This document shows positions 35,773 through 44,215 of a DNA stretch of 64,000 nucleotides, in pieces. The notes under the pieces were generated by a model. That model was given only the letters and a program-made list of their open reading frames with translations, did no database searches and was not told the DNA's origin. Made by a program: the position numbers and the translations under genes. This DNA is from Stieleria mannarensis. Lineage in GTDB: Bacteria > Planctomycetota > Planctomycetia > Pirellulales > Pirellulaceae. The number at the start of each line of letters is the position of its first letter. Positions within the stretch are counted from its first letter, which is position 1. The stretch spans positions 169,529-233,528 of the forward strand of contig NZ_JACEHH010000007.1 of NCBI RefSeq assembly GCF_014154935.1. The letters are read 5' to 3'.

Positions 35773-37389
35773 CTACGCGTTTAGCATCTCCGCGTACGCG
35801 TCCCTCAAATATTCCAGCGGATAGATACAGAACGAGTGTTCGCGGCTGTTCCAGATCGCTGCCTCGCGGCGTCGATCTTGCAGTTGGCCCTTTTCTGCGG
35901 TCAGTCGGTCGCGCAGCGGTTGCAACTGGGACGCCATCTGTTGATTGAGCGTCGTGATTTGTTGGTGCCAATCGCGACGTCGGCCCTCTGGCGGGATCGA
36001 CTGCAGTAACTGGCATTTGGCCGCGACCTTGTCCGGATCCAAACCGCCTTGTTCGGCATGACGTTCCGGTTGAAAGTCCAATTCGCGGAGCTGACGATTG
36101 TGGCGCCGGATCGCGTCGTCGATCTCCGCGACCGGATGCCGTTGATGCCCCGGCAACAAGACGGTGGCGCTAATCACCATGATCCCAGTCGGGTCGGTGC
36201 CCCAGAATGCCCGGCAGATCAAATCCCCCAGTTGGTCGTACTTCCCGCCGCCGATGCCGTGCAGGAAGAGATCGCTGAGCACCATCCGCGCGTACATGGT
36301 CGTGATCAACGCCCGGCTGCGGATCTTGAACTCGGGGCTGGCCAGCGCCAGAAAGGCTTCCGCGGCGGCGGGCTGCCCGGCCGCTTGGATTTTTCGGTGG
36401 CGTTTGTCGCGATCACTGATCTCCATCACCGTTCCGGCCTGGGACAGACGCACCCAAACGCTGCGTCGCTTGGGCGATTGGTTGCCGTACACCCAGAACG
36501 GAGCCTCGTACCAATCGCCGTCGCGGCCCAGGTTGGGGACCGGGTGGGCCTTGCTGCGAATCCCGTGCGCCGCGCGATAGAATTCCGCCGCGGCGTTGTA
36601 ACAGTCGTGAAACCTGGGCAGGTCGCGCAGGATCTGCATCGCGAACGCGGCGAACGCGTCACCGCGACAAACGACGCTCTGCGGGATCTCCAGCGTCTGC
36701 AGTCCCAAGTCGGCCTCCAAGCTGTGCCTGCCCTGGGCGAGGGCACATCCGGCAAACCCACAACGATTGATCGCATCGCGGGCGTGCTGCCACAGCGAAT
36801 GAATCAACGGGGCGTCAACGATTCCTGAAACCGCCTCGGCCACGTTTCGATCAAATGCGTCGAACAGCTCGCGGTCTTCGATCAACGATTGCTCATACGG
36901 CACCCCACCGCCGCGGCGGTCGAATGCGACGATTTCGTGTCGCAGCGTCCCGGTCCGGCGGTCCAAATGCGGAACCCGCACACTGCTGGGCCCGGCGACG
37001 TCGCTGTCGACGACCAGATTGATCGCCAGGGCGCCGGTCGTCTTGCCGACGTGATCGAGTGCAAAGTTCTTGAACCAAACCCCCGGGTGGAACAGCGTCG
37101 GCTGGTGACCGGCCATCACGATTTCGGATTCAGACGTGCCGGCAAAATCCACGTCGCGATAAGCCGACGTGTAGCGTCTGGCATCACGCAACAATTGATC
37201 GCGCGCCGGGCGGCGGAGCGAAGAAATCTCCGCGGGATAGGCATCGCCGCGCGACACGTTGTCCGACATGACCTTGGCGGCAACGCCGATCGCAGGCCGG
37301 ACCAGGCGTTCGCAGTGACCGCGCGGCGCCTGATACGTTTCAAAATTCGAGTCGAACTCCGTTCCAACCGTCGGGTCTGGGCTGATCAT
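35773..37389 (-). CDS. Unknown 538-aa protein with BshC-like features
   Basis: A cytoplasmic protein without signal peptide or membrane helix. It contains the motifs GHQPTLFHPGVWFKNFALD (about residue 94), LAINLVVDSDVAGPS, RALITTMYARMVLSDLFLHGIGGGKYD, and a helical C-terminal part ending HSFCIYPLEYLRDAYAEML. This arrangement reminds me of BshC, the putative cysteine ligase of bacillithiol synthesis (GQQAGLLTGP..., EDHD, ...FPNGELQERV), but only weakly. I do not claim that function. ATG 37389 starts 7 bases after the glycosyltransferase stop, so the two genes are probably in one operon, with this one second. Confidence 0.7.
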   Translation of the reverse strand: MISPDPTVGTEFDSNFETYQAPRGHCERLVRPAIGVAAKVMSDNVSRGDAYPAEISSLRRPARDQLLRDARRYTSAYRDVDFAGTSESEIVMAGHQPTLFHPGVWFKNFALDHVGKTTGALAINLVVDSDVAGPSSVRVPHLDRRTGTLRHEIVAFDRRGGGVPYEQSLIEDRELFDAFDRNVAEAVSGIVDAPLIHSLWQHARDAINRCGFAGCALAQGRHSLEADLGLQTLEIPQSVVCRGDAFAAFAMQILRDLPRFHDCYNAAAEFYRAAHGIRSKAHPVPNLGRDGDWYEAPFWVYGNQSPKRRSVWVRLSQAGTVMEISDRDKRHRKIQAAGQPAAAEAFLALASPEFKIRSRALITTMYARMVLSDLFLHGIGGGKYDQLGDLICRAFWGTDPTGIMVISATVLLPGHQRHPVAEIDDAIRRHNRQLRELDFQPERHAEQGGLDPDKVAAKCQLLQSIPPEGRRRDWHQQITTLNQQMASQLQPLRDRLTAEKGQLQDRRREAAIWNSREHSFCIYPLEYLRDAYAEMLNA

Positions 37390-37396
37390 TCGGCGT

Positions 37397-38164
37397 CTAG
37401 CGGGACTCGTGAACGCAAACCAAATCACCGCTCGACGCGTGGGTCACGTGCCGGCCGCTGGCACACAACCTGGCGATCTCGTCGTCGATCACCTGATTGT
37501 AGAGGGCGAGCCGCGTCTCCGCGTGATCAAGGGCCCCGCCGAAGGATCGCTGCAGATCCAGATAGATCAGCGGCACCGCCATTTCGACGATTCGCAACCC
37601 CGCCTCGGCCGCCTGGACCCACAACTGCAACGGCATCGCGTACCCGGTGTCGGTGATTGAAAAGTGCTGCAACGCCTCGCGACGATAGGCTTTGAACCCG
37701 CAAAACGCATCGGTCAATTTCAGACCCAGCCGGCGGTTCAAATCGGCGGTGATGCGGCGGTTGATAAACATCCGTTCTTCCGGCGGTGCATCATCGCCCT
37801 CAAAATACTGCAGGTAGCGGCTGCCGGAAACGATGTCGGCCTCGCGGGCCATGTCGATGAAGGCGGGAATCCGTTTCGGCTGGTGCTGGCCGTCGCAATC
37901 GAGCGTCACGACGCCGTCAAACCCATGCCGGATCGTGTAATCAAATGCGGTTTGCAGGGCCGCCCCGTAGCCCCGATTCTGCTCGTGACGAATCACCGTC
38001 ACATCGCCACGCTGGGCGAGAAGTTTGTCGGTCCCGTCGGTCGAGCCGTCATCGACGACCAACACGTTGGACGAGTATTGAACGACCTGGTCCAAAATCT
38101 CGACCACGTAATCGACTTCGTTGTAAACCGGCAGGGCGGCAAGCCATTTCTCTCGTCTCGTCAT
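37397..38164 (-). CDS. Glycosyltransferase family 2 (dolichyl-phosphate-mannose-synthase-like)
   Basis: A 255-residue GT-A enzyme transferring a sugar from a nucleotide sugar to a lipid or carbohydrate acceptor. It shows ALPVYNEVDYVVEILDQV, VVDDGSTDGTDKLL, NRGYGAALQTAFDYTIRHGFD, TLDCDGQHQP (the metal-binding D-x-D is D-C-D) and SGSRYLQ. No membrane helices are present, unlike many relatives. The acceptor-site region is RSFGGALDHAETRLALYN. It is followed at once by the 538-aa gene. The acceptor cannot be named. Polyprenyl phosphate is plausible from family knowledge. Confidence 0.9.
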   Translation of the reverse strand: MTRREKWLAALPVYNEVDYVVEILDQVVQYSSNVLVVDDGSTDGTDKLLAQRGDVTVIRHEQNRGYGAALQTAFDYTIRHGFDGVVTLDCDGQHQPKRIPAFIDMAREADIVSGSRYLQYFEGDDAPPEERMFINRRITADLNRRLGLKLTDAFCGFKAYRREALQHFSITDTGYAMPLQLWVQAAEAGLRIVEMAVPLIYLDLQRSFGGALDHAETRLALYNQVIDDEIARLCASGRHVTHASSGDLVCVHESR

Positions 38165-38422
38165 TTCGACTCCATCGTCACGGTCGGTTCACTTCGGTTT
38201 GCTGCCGGCTGCGGCGGCGGGACGGATGTGTCCGGCCCGTGGGAGAGTACTCGTCCGCACAGTCCGGCCTTACAGCGGGAGCGCGAAATTCGGCGTCGCT
38301 GTGGCAGTCGCAAACCGCCCATTGTCGCATGAATCCACGCCCTGGAAAACCACGTTGCAAATGGCGCGCCACAGACATCCGGCCGCGGTACCCTCGGCGG
38401 CCGGGTCTGGGCGATCGATCAG

Positions 38423-38449
38423 GTACGATGGCCCCTTCCGGGCCGTCGT
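38423..38449. repeat. GTACGATGGCCC..TTCCGGGCCGTCG repeat, copy 1
   Basis: The core GGCCCCTTCCGGGCC forms a small hairpin. A near-identical copy is at 62432-62456. Confidence 0.8.
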
Positions 38450-38470
38450 CGTAAACGCCTCGACGGATTA

Positions 38471-38629
38471 ACCCTCCCTGGCAGGGAGGGTCGAGCGTCG
38501 CGAGGGGAGGGTTGATTCGTGGTGGTTGAGTTCTTCTGCGCGACAACGAACCCTCCCCGCGTCGTCGCTCACTCCTCCGCGACCCTCCCAGAGGGAGGGT
38601 AAATTCGTAGACGCCTGTTAAATCAGAGG
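38471..38629 (-). repeat. Dispersed repeat family CCTCTGATTTAACAGG, copy b
   Basis: The reverse strand reads CCTCTGATTTAACAGGCG, then ACCCTCC..GGAGGGT, GCGGAGGAGTGAGCGACGAC, and at the other end CCCTCCCTGCCAGGGAGGG. The order of words is the same as in copies a and c. Confidence 0.85.
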
Positions 38630-38675
38630 TTCAAAACGGCACGACCTCTTACGCGTCGGCTAGCGCGAAACCGCG

Positions 38676-39473
38676 TCACACCGGCTGGATCGGGTCGGCC
38701 TCGGCCTTGCTGGGCCAGACCGTCAGCGCCGGGAATTCTTCGCCGATCCGGACCGCCAGCCGTTCCATCGCGAACCGTTCGCTATGGAAATGCCCGAGCA
38801 ATCCGAGCGTCATCCCGCGCGACTCGGCTTCCAAGCAGTCGTGAAAACTCGCCTCGCCGGTGACCAACAGTTGACAACCGCAGCGCGCCGCCTGGGCAAC
38901 GAACGAACCGCCGCTGCCGCAGGCAAAGCCGACTTTGGTGACCGGTTGGTCCAACGGTCCCACCCCGCGTGGTGCGGAAGCGGATTGAACCAGCGTGGCA
39001 CAGCGTCGGATCACTTCACGCGCCGTCATCTCGGTTGTCAGCACGCCATAGCGTCCGCTGCCCAATTCGTTTTCGGGGGTGGGGGCGTTAATCGGGCGGA
39101 CCGACTCCAACCCTAGCGACTGAGCCCAACTTTGGTTGATTCCTTCGGCAGCCGAATCGAACGCGGTGTGGGCGCTGTAAACGGCGATTTTGGCACCGAT
39201 CAATCGCCACAGGATTTCGCCGGTGATCGAGTCGCAATTGATTCGTGGCAGCGGGCGAAAGGGGATCGGATGGTGGGTGACGATCAGGTCGGCCTGCTGA
39301 TCGACCGCTTCGGTCGCCACGTCGGGCGTGAGGGTCAAACAGGTCAGAACGCGTGCGATTTCGCGGCCGCGGTCCCCGACCAATAAACCCACGTTGTCCC
39401 AGGATTCCGCCAGTTTCAGCGGAGCCCACTGAGCAAGTGCTTGGCAAACGGCATCGACGGTGACGGCGGGCAT
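38676..39473 (-). CDS. Nif3-like dinuclear metal-centre protein
   Basis: A 265-residue protein of the Nif3/YbgI/DUF34 family, a toroidal hexamer with two metals per subunit; reported links are to GTP cyclohydrolase-like activity. Metal ligands are in ADLIVTHHPIPFRPL (two His) and GHFHSERFAME (His and Glu), and SAHTAFDSAAEGINQ is another signature. The N-terminus LAESWDNVGLLVGDR is typical. I chose ATG 39473. A longer frame upstream overlaps two REP-like repeats and is not real. It lies downstream of infC on the same strand, with 185 bp of repeats between. Confidence 0.88.
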   Translation of the reverse strand: MPAVTVDAVCQALAQWAPLKLAESWDNVGLLVGDRGREIARVLTCLTLTPDVATEAVDQQADLIVTHHPIPFRPLPRINCDSITGEILWRLIGAKIAVYSAHTAFDSAAEGINQSWAQSLGLESVRPINAPTPENELGSGRYGVLTTEMTAREVIRRCATLVQSASAPRGVGPLDQPVTKVGFACGSGGSFVAQAARCGCQLLVTGEASFHDCLEAESRGMTLGLLGHFHSERFAMERLAVRIGEEFPALTVWPSKAEADPIQPV

Positions 39474-39498
39474 GGTGCCTTTCGCGAAGGGAAGCGGT

Positions 39499-39560
39499 CG
39501 TGGACGATGCGAGGAGTCCTCGCAATCGGTCATCCGAACGGACTGGTCGCCTCGTCCACG
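39499..39560. repeat. REP-like palindromic repeat, family GTGGACGA, copy 2
   Basis: CGTGGACGATGCGAGGAGTC on the left pairs with GACTGGTCGCCTCGTCCACG on the right, with a few mismatches. The left arm again carries GCGAGGAGTCCTCGC. Confidence 0.85.
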
Positions 39561-39572
39561 CCCCAAAAACCA

Positions 39573-39624
39573 AGCGAGGAGTCCTCGCAATTGATTACCT
39601 GGATGGACTCGTCGCCTCGTCCAC
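39573..39624. repeat. REP-like palindromic repeat, family GTGGACGA, copy 3 (left end lost)
   Basis: It begins directly with GCGAGGAGTCCTCGCAATTG and ends GGACTCGTCGCCTCGTCCAC. Copy 2 ends only 13 bases upstream, so two units lie in tandem between infC and the Nif3-like gene. Confidence 0.8.
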
Positions 39625-39658
39625 TGCGGGGAAACCAAGGCTATCCAACGGGGTGTGG

Positions 39659-40189
39659 CTAGCGTGGGGCGATCATACAGATCATGCGGCGGCCGTGTTG
39701 CTGGGGGGCGGTTTCGACCTTGCCGACTTCGTCCAGCAATTCGATGACCTGCTCCATCACCTTGCGGCCTTCTTCGATGTGGGCCATCTCGCGACCACGG
39801 AACAGCACACTGACCTGCACTTTGTCTTTGTGCTTCAAGAACTTTTCGGCCCGACGAATCTTGGTCCGGATATCTTCGTCACCGGTTTTCGGCCGCAAGC
39901 GAATTTCTTTCGTCTTGGTATGACTTTGATTGCGGTTCGTCTTTTTGTTCTTGTCGTATTTGTATTTGCCGTAATCCATGATTCGGCAAACAGGGGGCCG
40001 CTCATTGGGAGCGACTTCAACCAGATCGAGTCCGACATCACGCGCCCGCTCGAGGGCGTCTTCGGTCGCGATCACTCCGAGTTGTTCGCCGGTTTCGCTG
40101 ACCACTCGAATCGGACTGATGCGGATACTGGAATTGATGCGAACGGTGTCGCGATTGTCTGGTTGAGGGTTTCGTCGTGCCAACGCCAC
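39659..40189 (-). CDS. infC: Translation initiation factor IF-3
   Basis: IF-3 binds the 30S subunit and checks start-codon pairing. The 176 residues match the family (about 170-180). The N-domain shows [56 protein letters not shown], and the C-domain shows [42 protein letters not shown] chose GTG 40189, with AGGAG about 12 bases upstream. infC genes often use rare starts, so a different initiation codon cannot be excluded. rpmI and rplT, usually downstream, are absent here; the next gene is Nif3-like. Confidence 0.95.
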   Translation of the reverse strand: MALARRNPQPDNRDTVRINSSIRISPIRVVSETGEQLGVIATEDALERARDVGLDLVEVAPNERPPVCRIMDYGKYKYDKNKKTNRNQSHTKTKEIRLRPKTGDEDIRTKIRRAEKFLKHKDKVQVSVLFRGREMAHIEEGRKVMEQVIELLDEVGKVETAPQQHGRRMICMIAPR

Positions 40190-40468
40190 TAAAAGTTTCT
40201 GCTCCTGCCGGTGGGCATTCCGGACATCCGATAAAAAAGGCCTTGAGACCGGAGCGGCATTGAATCAACCAATCTCCTGTCTTAGGGGTTCGACCACGAT
40301 TCTTTGGAACGTCCAAAAAATCGGGTTCGTCAACTGTAGCTCACCGAAGTGAACTAGACCGAGAAGGGCGGAAATTTTGCCGCCGCCGGATTTCTCGACT
40401 CTGCGCAGTATCCGGCGGGGGATCGGGGAGCGTCAACAGTGAAACTGCCGGTTTCAACGACTTTTCAG

Positions 40469-40732
40469 CTAACAATCGAAAAAGCTTTCGTCCAGCGTGA
40501 CGCGTTGGCCCATGGTTTCCACCACATCGCCCAAAAACAGCTGTTTTCGCCGCCGCGTCTCAACTTCGCCGTTGACGCTCACCTGGCCGTCCTGGATCCA
40601 GATTTTCGCCTGACCGCCGGTGCCCACCAGTCCGGCCCGCTTGAGCACATCGTCCAGCCGCATCATCGGCCGGTCGGCGGAGCGGCCGGCGGCAGGTTGC
40701 GGGGAGTCGTCGTCAGCACTTGGGTCGGTCAT
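40469..40732 (-). CDS. S4-domain RNA-binding protein (YbcJ-like)
   Basis: An 87-residue protein. Residues ~20-80 form an S4 fold: MRLDDVLKRAGLVGTGGQAKIWIQDGQVSVNGEVETRRRKQLFLGDVV. The pattern (leading helix, GxAKxxIxxGxVxVNGEVExRR) matches small YbcJ/YlmH-type S4 proteins linked to rRNA or tRNA binding. The N-terminal 20 residues are Ser/Asp/Pro-rich. ATG 40732 was chosen; an upstream in-frame start (40825) would add a poorly coding stretch. It is upstream of infC on the same strand but 279 bp away. Confidence 0.85.
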   Translation of the reverse strand: MTDPSADDDSPQPAAGRSADRPMMRLDDVLKRAGLVGTGGQAKIWIQDGQVSVNGEVETRRRKQLFLGDVVETMGQRVTLDESFFDC

Positions 40733-41062
40733 CGGATCAGGAACGTCGTCAGGAGAGGGCGTGGTCGGGCGCAACGCCGACGTTTCACGGCGCGTATCGT
40801 AGCCTGATGCGTCCCTCCCTTCCAACGTCGAGCGGTTTATATCCTCTGATTTAACAGGCGTTTACGACTTCACCCTCCCTGTGGGAGGGTCGCGGAGGAG
40901 TGAGCGACGACGCGGGGAGGGTTGCCCCGCGACTTGACGCGACCGGCGAACGAAAGCTTGTCCGGCGATTCACCGTTCGACCTCCCCTCGCTGCGCTCGT
41001 CCCTCCTGCCAGGAGGGTTGCTTCCCAAAAAACGCACGACCTCGGCAGCGAGGGGCGAAATG
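40733..41062. other. Intergenic stretch dominated by a dispersed repeat
   Basis: Copy c of the CCTCTGATTTAACAGG family occupies 40843-41018. The rest carries no gene that I can support. Confidence 0.7.
40843..41018 (+). repeat. Dispersed repeat family CCTCTGATTTAACAGG, copy c
   Basis: CCTCTGATTTAACAGGCGTT, ACCCTCC..GGAGGGT, CGGAGGAGTGAGCGACGACG, then TTCACCGTTCGACCTCCCCT and CCCTCCTGCCAGGAGGG. It is the best match to copy a, with long identical blocks including AACGAAAGCTTGTCCGGC versus AAAAGTTTGTTCGGC. Confidence 0.88.
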
Positions 41063-44000
41063 CTACGCCGCTTTTTGGTCGTCGTCGCCATCCAGGCCGC
41101 CGATCGAGCCTCGCTCGCGACGCAGTGATCGGATCGTGGCCACTTGCGAGTGGATTTCGTTTTGCAGCTCGCGGATCGTCGCCTGAGCCCGCTCGTTGGC
41201 TTGCAAACTGTCCTCGTGTTCGGCACTGACGCGTTTCAGATGGGCGATCAGGTCCGCACTCTTGGCGGCCAGCATCTTGTTGGCCGCCCGCAATTCATCC
41301 AACTCTTCCAATTGTGATTGCAGTCGTTTGACGGTTGCCGTTTGCTGCTGCAACTGCTCGGACGCCTGACGCAAGTCCGCGATCGCGGTGTCGTGCTGTT
41401 TCGACTTTGTCGCCAAGCGTCGATCCAGATCGTCGACCGAAACGGCCTGCACTTCCAGGTCTTTGCCGAGCTTGGCGACCTGGCTTTCCAATGCCCCGTT
41501 GGCGGCGACCAGTTCGTCGCACCGCGTGCTGGCCTTTTCCAAGCGTTCGCGGGTGATCGTCAACTGTTTGTTGGTGGCTTCCAATTCGGCCACGCCGTGA
41601 CGCAGCCGCAACAATTCGTCGCGCTGCTCGGCAAACGCCCGGGTCTGCAGATCGCTCTGTTCCTTCAATTCGATGACGTCGCGGTCTCGCATGTGCAATT
41701 GTTTTTCCAAATCGACCACCGACCCCATGCGTCGATTCAGGTCCGCGATCACCGCCTCGCGCTCGCTCAACTGCGCCGACAAGGTTTCGGCCTGGCGGCT
41801 CGATTTGGCCAGTTGTTCGTCTCTCGTCTCCAATTCTGCCCGCAGCGAGTCGACTTGCCCGAGTTGCTCTCGTAGGGTTTCGATTTCGGATTGGTGCCCA
41901 TCAATGGTCTCGAGCAACGCGTTGCATTGGGCATCGGTTTCGTGGAGTTCGGACTGCGTTTCCTCGTAACGCTGCTGCAGATTCGCCAGCTCACGCTCGC
42001 TGTTCCGCAGGGTTTCGATCTCTCGGTCTTGATCGTTCAAACATTCCCGCAGCCCCGCCTCGGCCCGTTCCAGCTTCGCCACCCTTTCGGCCAACGATTG
42101 CTTCTCCTCGATCAAGGAATTGACGGTTTCGCATCGCTCGGTCAAATCACGGATCTCGTCGTCTCGGCCGCCCAGCTGCTCGGTCAAATCGTCGATCGTC
42201 GCTTGGCCTTCCTGGACCTTTTGCGACAGCGATTCGATTTCGGATTGCAGTGCTTCGAGCCGTTCGCATCGTTCGGTCAGTTCGACGATCTCGGCATCGC
42301 GATCACGCAGGTTGGTCGCCATGTGATCGAGTTTTTCCAGATTCGATTGCAGTTTGCCGGCGAGCGATTGATTGTCGTTCTCAATCGCCTCCATCAACTC
42401 CAACTGCTGTGAATGGTGGGCGACGGCTGCTTCACTGTCTTGCAATTGCGTCGTCAACTGTTGGATCGATTCCAAGGAGGCCTCCAGTCGCTGCGACAGC
42501 GATCCCTTTTCGCCTTCCAGGGTGCCGATCAGTTCCAGCCGCTCGGATTGCAAGGCGACGGTTTGCTCGGCGTCTTGCAGTTTCCCGGTCAGCCGGTCGA
42601 TCGTCGCGGAGGCCTGGTCCAAGTTTTCCAGCAGTGACTGTTTCTCGGTTTCCAGCGAATCGATCACCTGCAAACGTTCTTGCAGTTGGGTGACGATGTG
42701 GTTGCTTTCGTTCAATTTGGCCGAAAGTCGATCGATGCTTTCCCGGCCCGAGGCGCACTGGCCGGTCAGCGATTTGACTTCGTTTTCCAGCGGCAGGATC
42801 GCTTCGCAGCGTCTCGACAGATCGGCAATCGTCGTCGTCTTTTCGCTCAGCTTGCGTTCCAGTTCGCCGCGGATGGCGCGCTCGTCATCGAGTTCGCTGG
42901 CGGAAAACTCCAATTCGGCATCCTGTTCTTCGATCCGTTCTTGCAACTCCGCCAGCTGCCGGAGTTCTTCGGATTGAATGTTGTTCTTGTCATGCAACGC
43001 CTCATTGACCTGTTTCAGCTGCTGCAGTTGTTCGAGCAGCTGGCGGACCTCCGCTTGGGCATCGGCACCTTCTTGTCGGGCGATCCTCAGTTCGTCGATT
43101 TCGCTGCGGAGCGATTCCACCACTTCGTCACGCTGCTGCAGCTCGCCAGTCGCAGCGTCGAGTCGGATTTCCAGATCGGTCAGCGTTTCGGTTTTGGTGG
43201 CGAGTTCGGCACGCACCGTTTCCAAGTCTTCTTCGGCGGCGGTGATCTGGTTTTGTTTCTGTTCGATCAGATCGGCCAGTCGTTCGTTCTGGTCGGCGGT
43301 CCGTTCGGCTTGGTCCAGGGCACTGGCGAGTTGCTGCTGCATCGTCTCGATGCTGGTAACGACCGACGCGTACTTCTGCGACGCCTCGTCGCGCTGTTGC
43401 CGGAACTCGTCGCGTTGCCGTTCGAGCGCTTCGATCGTCTGCTCTCGCTGCTCGGCGAGTTGCTCGGCGGAGGCTTCGGAGGCTTCGATTTTGGCTTGAA
43501 CCTCATCCAGTTTCTCTTGGGTCGCCTGGCGGTACATTTCGGTTTCGGACAGCTCATTCTTCAGCCGTGCGATCAAAGCCTCGCGCTCGGCGACGTCCGA
43601 TTCGCTGGCCTCCCCCAGACGTTCCACTTGCTCTTTGAGGTGCTGCAGTTCCGCGGCCTGAGCCTCATTGGTCTTCGTCAGCGACTCGATGATTGCGGTT
43701 TGACGCCCCAGTTCGTCGCCCGCTTCCAGCGCGGCGGTCTCATTGGCCGTGATCCGCAATTCCGCGGCATGTTTGTCGGCCAGCGCCTCCTCCAATTCAC
43801 TCTTCAGCGAATCGTAGTCGTCTTGCAACGCTTGCAGTCTTTCTTGAGCACGTTGCAAGTCACCGTTTTCGATCGTCGCAGTTTCGCAAGTTTCGTCGAT
43901 CGATGCTTGCAGCGTGGCGTTTTCTTGGCGCAGCGTCGTGGCTTCCTCGCGCAGCGTCACGGCTTCCTCGCGCGCCTGTTGCAAATCGTCGCGGTGCTGT

Positions 44001-44215
44001 TGCAGGGATTGCTCCAGCGAGCGGACCTCGGCATCGCGATCGGAGCCGTCTGGATCGGATGAATCACCGCCGGCAGCGGCAAGCTGTTCCTCCAGTTCGC
44101 TGATCTTTGCGTCCAGCCCACTGGTGTCGCGGTACCAGAACAGGTGCCCGAGCAACAGTCCGGCGGCAATGAAGATGAAAATCGAAACAACCGGTAAACC
44201 GAAGATTACGCCCAT
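41063..44215 (-). CDS. Giant membrane-anchored coiled-coil protein with 45-residue repeats
   Basis: A 1050-residue protein. It has one membrane helix near the N-terminus (VSIFIFIAAGLLLGHLFWY, ~10-28) and then almost continuous Glu/Gln/Leu/Arg-rich coiled coil to the end. From about residue 419 the sequence repeats every 45 residues for at least nine units, e.g. units opening ADLSRRCEAI, TQLQERLQVI, ALQSERLELI, AHHSQQLELM, VELTERCERL, RDLTERCETV, ETLRNSEREL, ETLREQLGQV, ADLNRRMGSV. The C-terminus is basic (RRERGSIGGLDGDDDQKAA). It should form a very long rod projecting from the membrane, perhaps an envelope or scaffold element. ATG 44215 was chosen over an in-frame TTG at 44245. No family is recognised. 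Confidence 0.85.
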   Translation of the reverse strand: MGVIFGLPVVSIFIFIAAGLLLGHLFWYRDTSGLDAKISELEEQLAAAGGDSSDPDGSDRDAEVRSLEQSLQQHRDDLQQAREEAVTLREEATTLRQENATLQASIDETCETATIENGDLQRAQERLQALQDDYDSLKSELEEALADKHAAELRITANETAALEAGDELGRQTAIIESLTKTNEAQAAELQHLKEQVERLGEASESDVAEREALIARLKNELSETEMYRQATQEKLDEVQAKIEASEASAEQLAEQREQTIEALERQRDEFRQQRDEASQKYASVVTSIETMQQQLASALDQAERTADQNERLADLIEQKQNQITAAEEDLETVRAELATKTETLTDLEIRLDAATGELQQRDEVVESLRSEIDELRIARQEGADAQAEVRQLLEQLQQLKQVNEALHDKNNIQSEELRQLAELQERIEEQDAELEFSASELDDERAIRGELERKLSEKTTTIADLSRRCEAILPLENEVKSLTGQCASGRESIDRLSAKLNESNHIVTQLQERLQVIDSLETEKQSLLENLDQASATIDRLTGKLQDAEQTVALQSERLELIGTLEGEKGSLSQRLEASLESIQQLTTQLQDSEAAVAHHSQQLELMEAIENDNQSLAGKLQSNLEKLDHMATNLRDRDAEIVELTERCERLEALQSEIESLSQKVQEGQATIDDLTEQLGGRDDEIRDLTERCETVNSLIEEKQSLAERVAKLERAEAGLRECLNDQDREIETLRNSERELANLQQRYEETQSELHETDAQCNALLETIDGHQSEIETLREQLGQVDSLRAELETRDEQLAKSSRQAETLSAQLSEREAVIADLNRRMGSVVDLEKQLHMRDRDVIELKEQSDLQTRAFAEQRDELLRLRHGVAELEATNKQLTITRERLEKASTRCDELVAANGALESQVAKLGKDLEVQAVSVDDLDRRLATKSKQHDTAIADLRQASEQLQQQTATVKRLQSQLEELDELRAANKMLAAKSADLIAHLKRVSAEHEDSLQANERAQATIRELQNEIHSQVATIRSLRRERGSIGGLDGDDDQKAA
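41612..42961 (-). repeat. Ten-unit 135-bp (45-codon) repeat block inside the coiled-coil gene
   Basis: Unit boundaries read on the minus strand fall at 42961, 42826, 42691, 42556, 42421, 42286, 42151, 42016, 41881 and 41746. Units are diverged in DNA but keep the pattern of a hydrophobic/charged opening, a central S-L pair and a D/E-x-(I/V) ending. It is clear in the protein and only faint at the DNA level, so it is old. Confidence 0.85.

Larger units (their letters stand above)
38165..38675. other. Repeat-rich intergenic stretch
   Basis: It contains one GTACGATGGCC-type hairpin (38423-38449) and copy b of the CCTCTGATTTAACAGG repeat family (38471-38629, minus strand). The first 250 bases have no gene or repeat I recognise. 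The promoter of the glycosyltransferase operon must lie here. Confidence 0.65.

Noticed and set aside
42680..44062. Long plus-strand open frame opposite the coiled-coil gene
   Set aside because: It is an antisense shadow of a repetitive coding region (Gln/Leu/Phe-rich), with no start signal or family.
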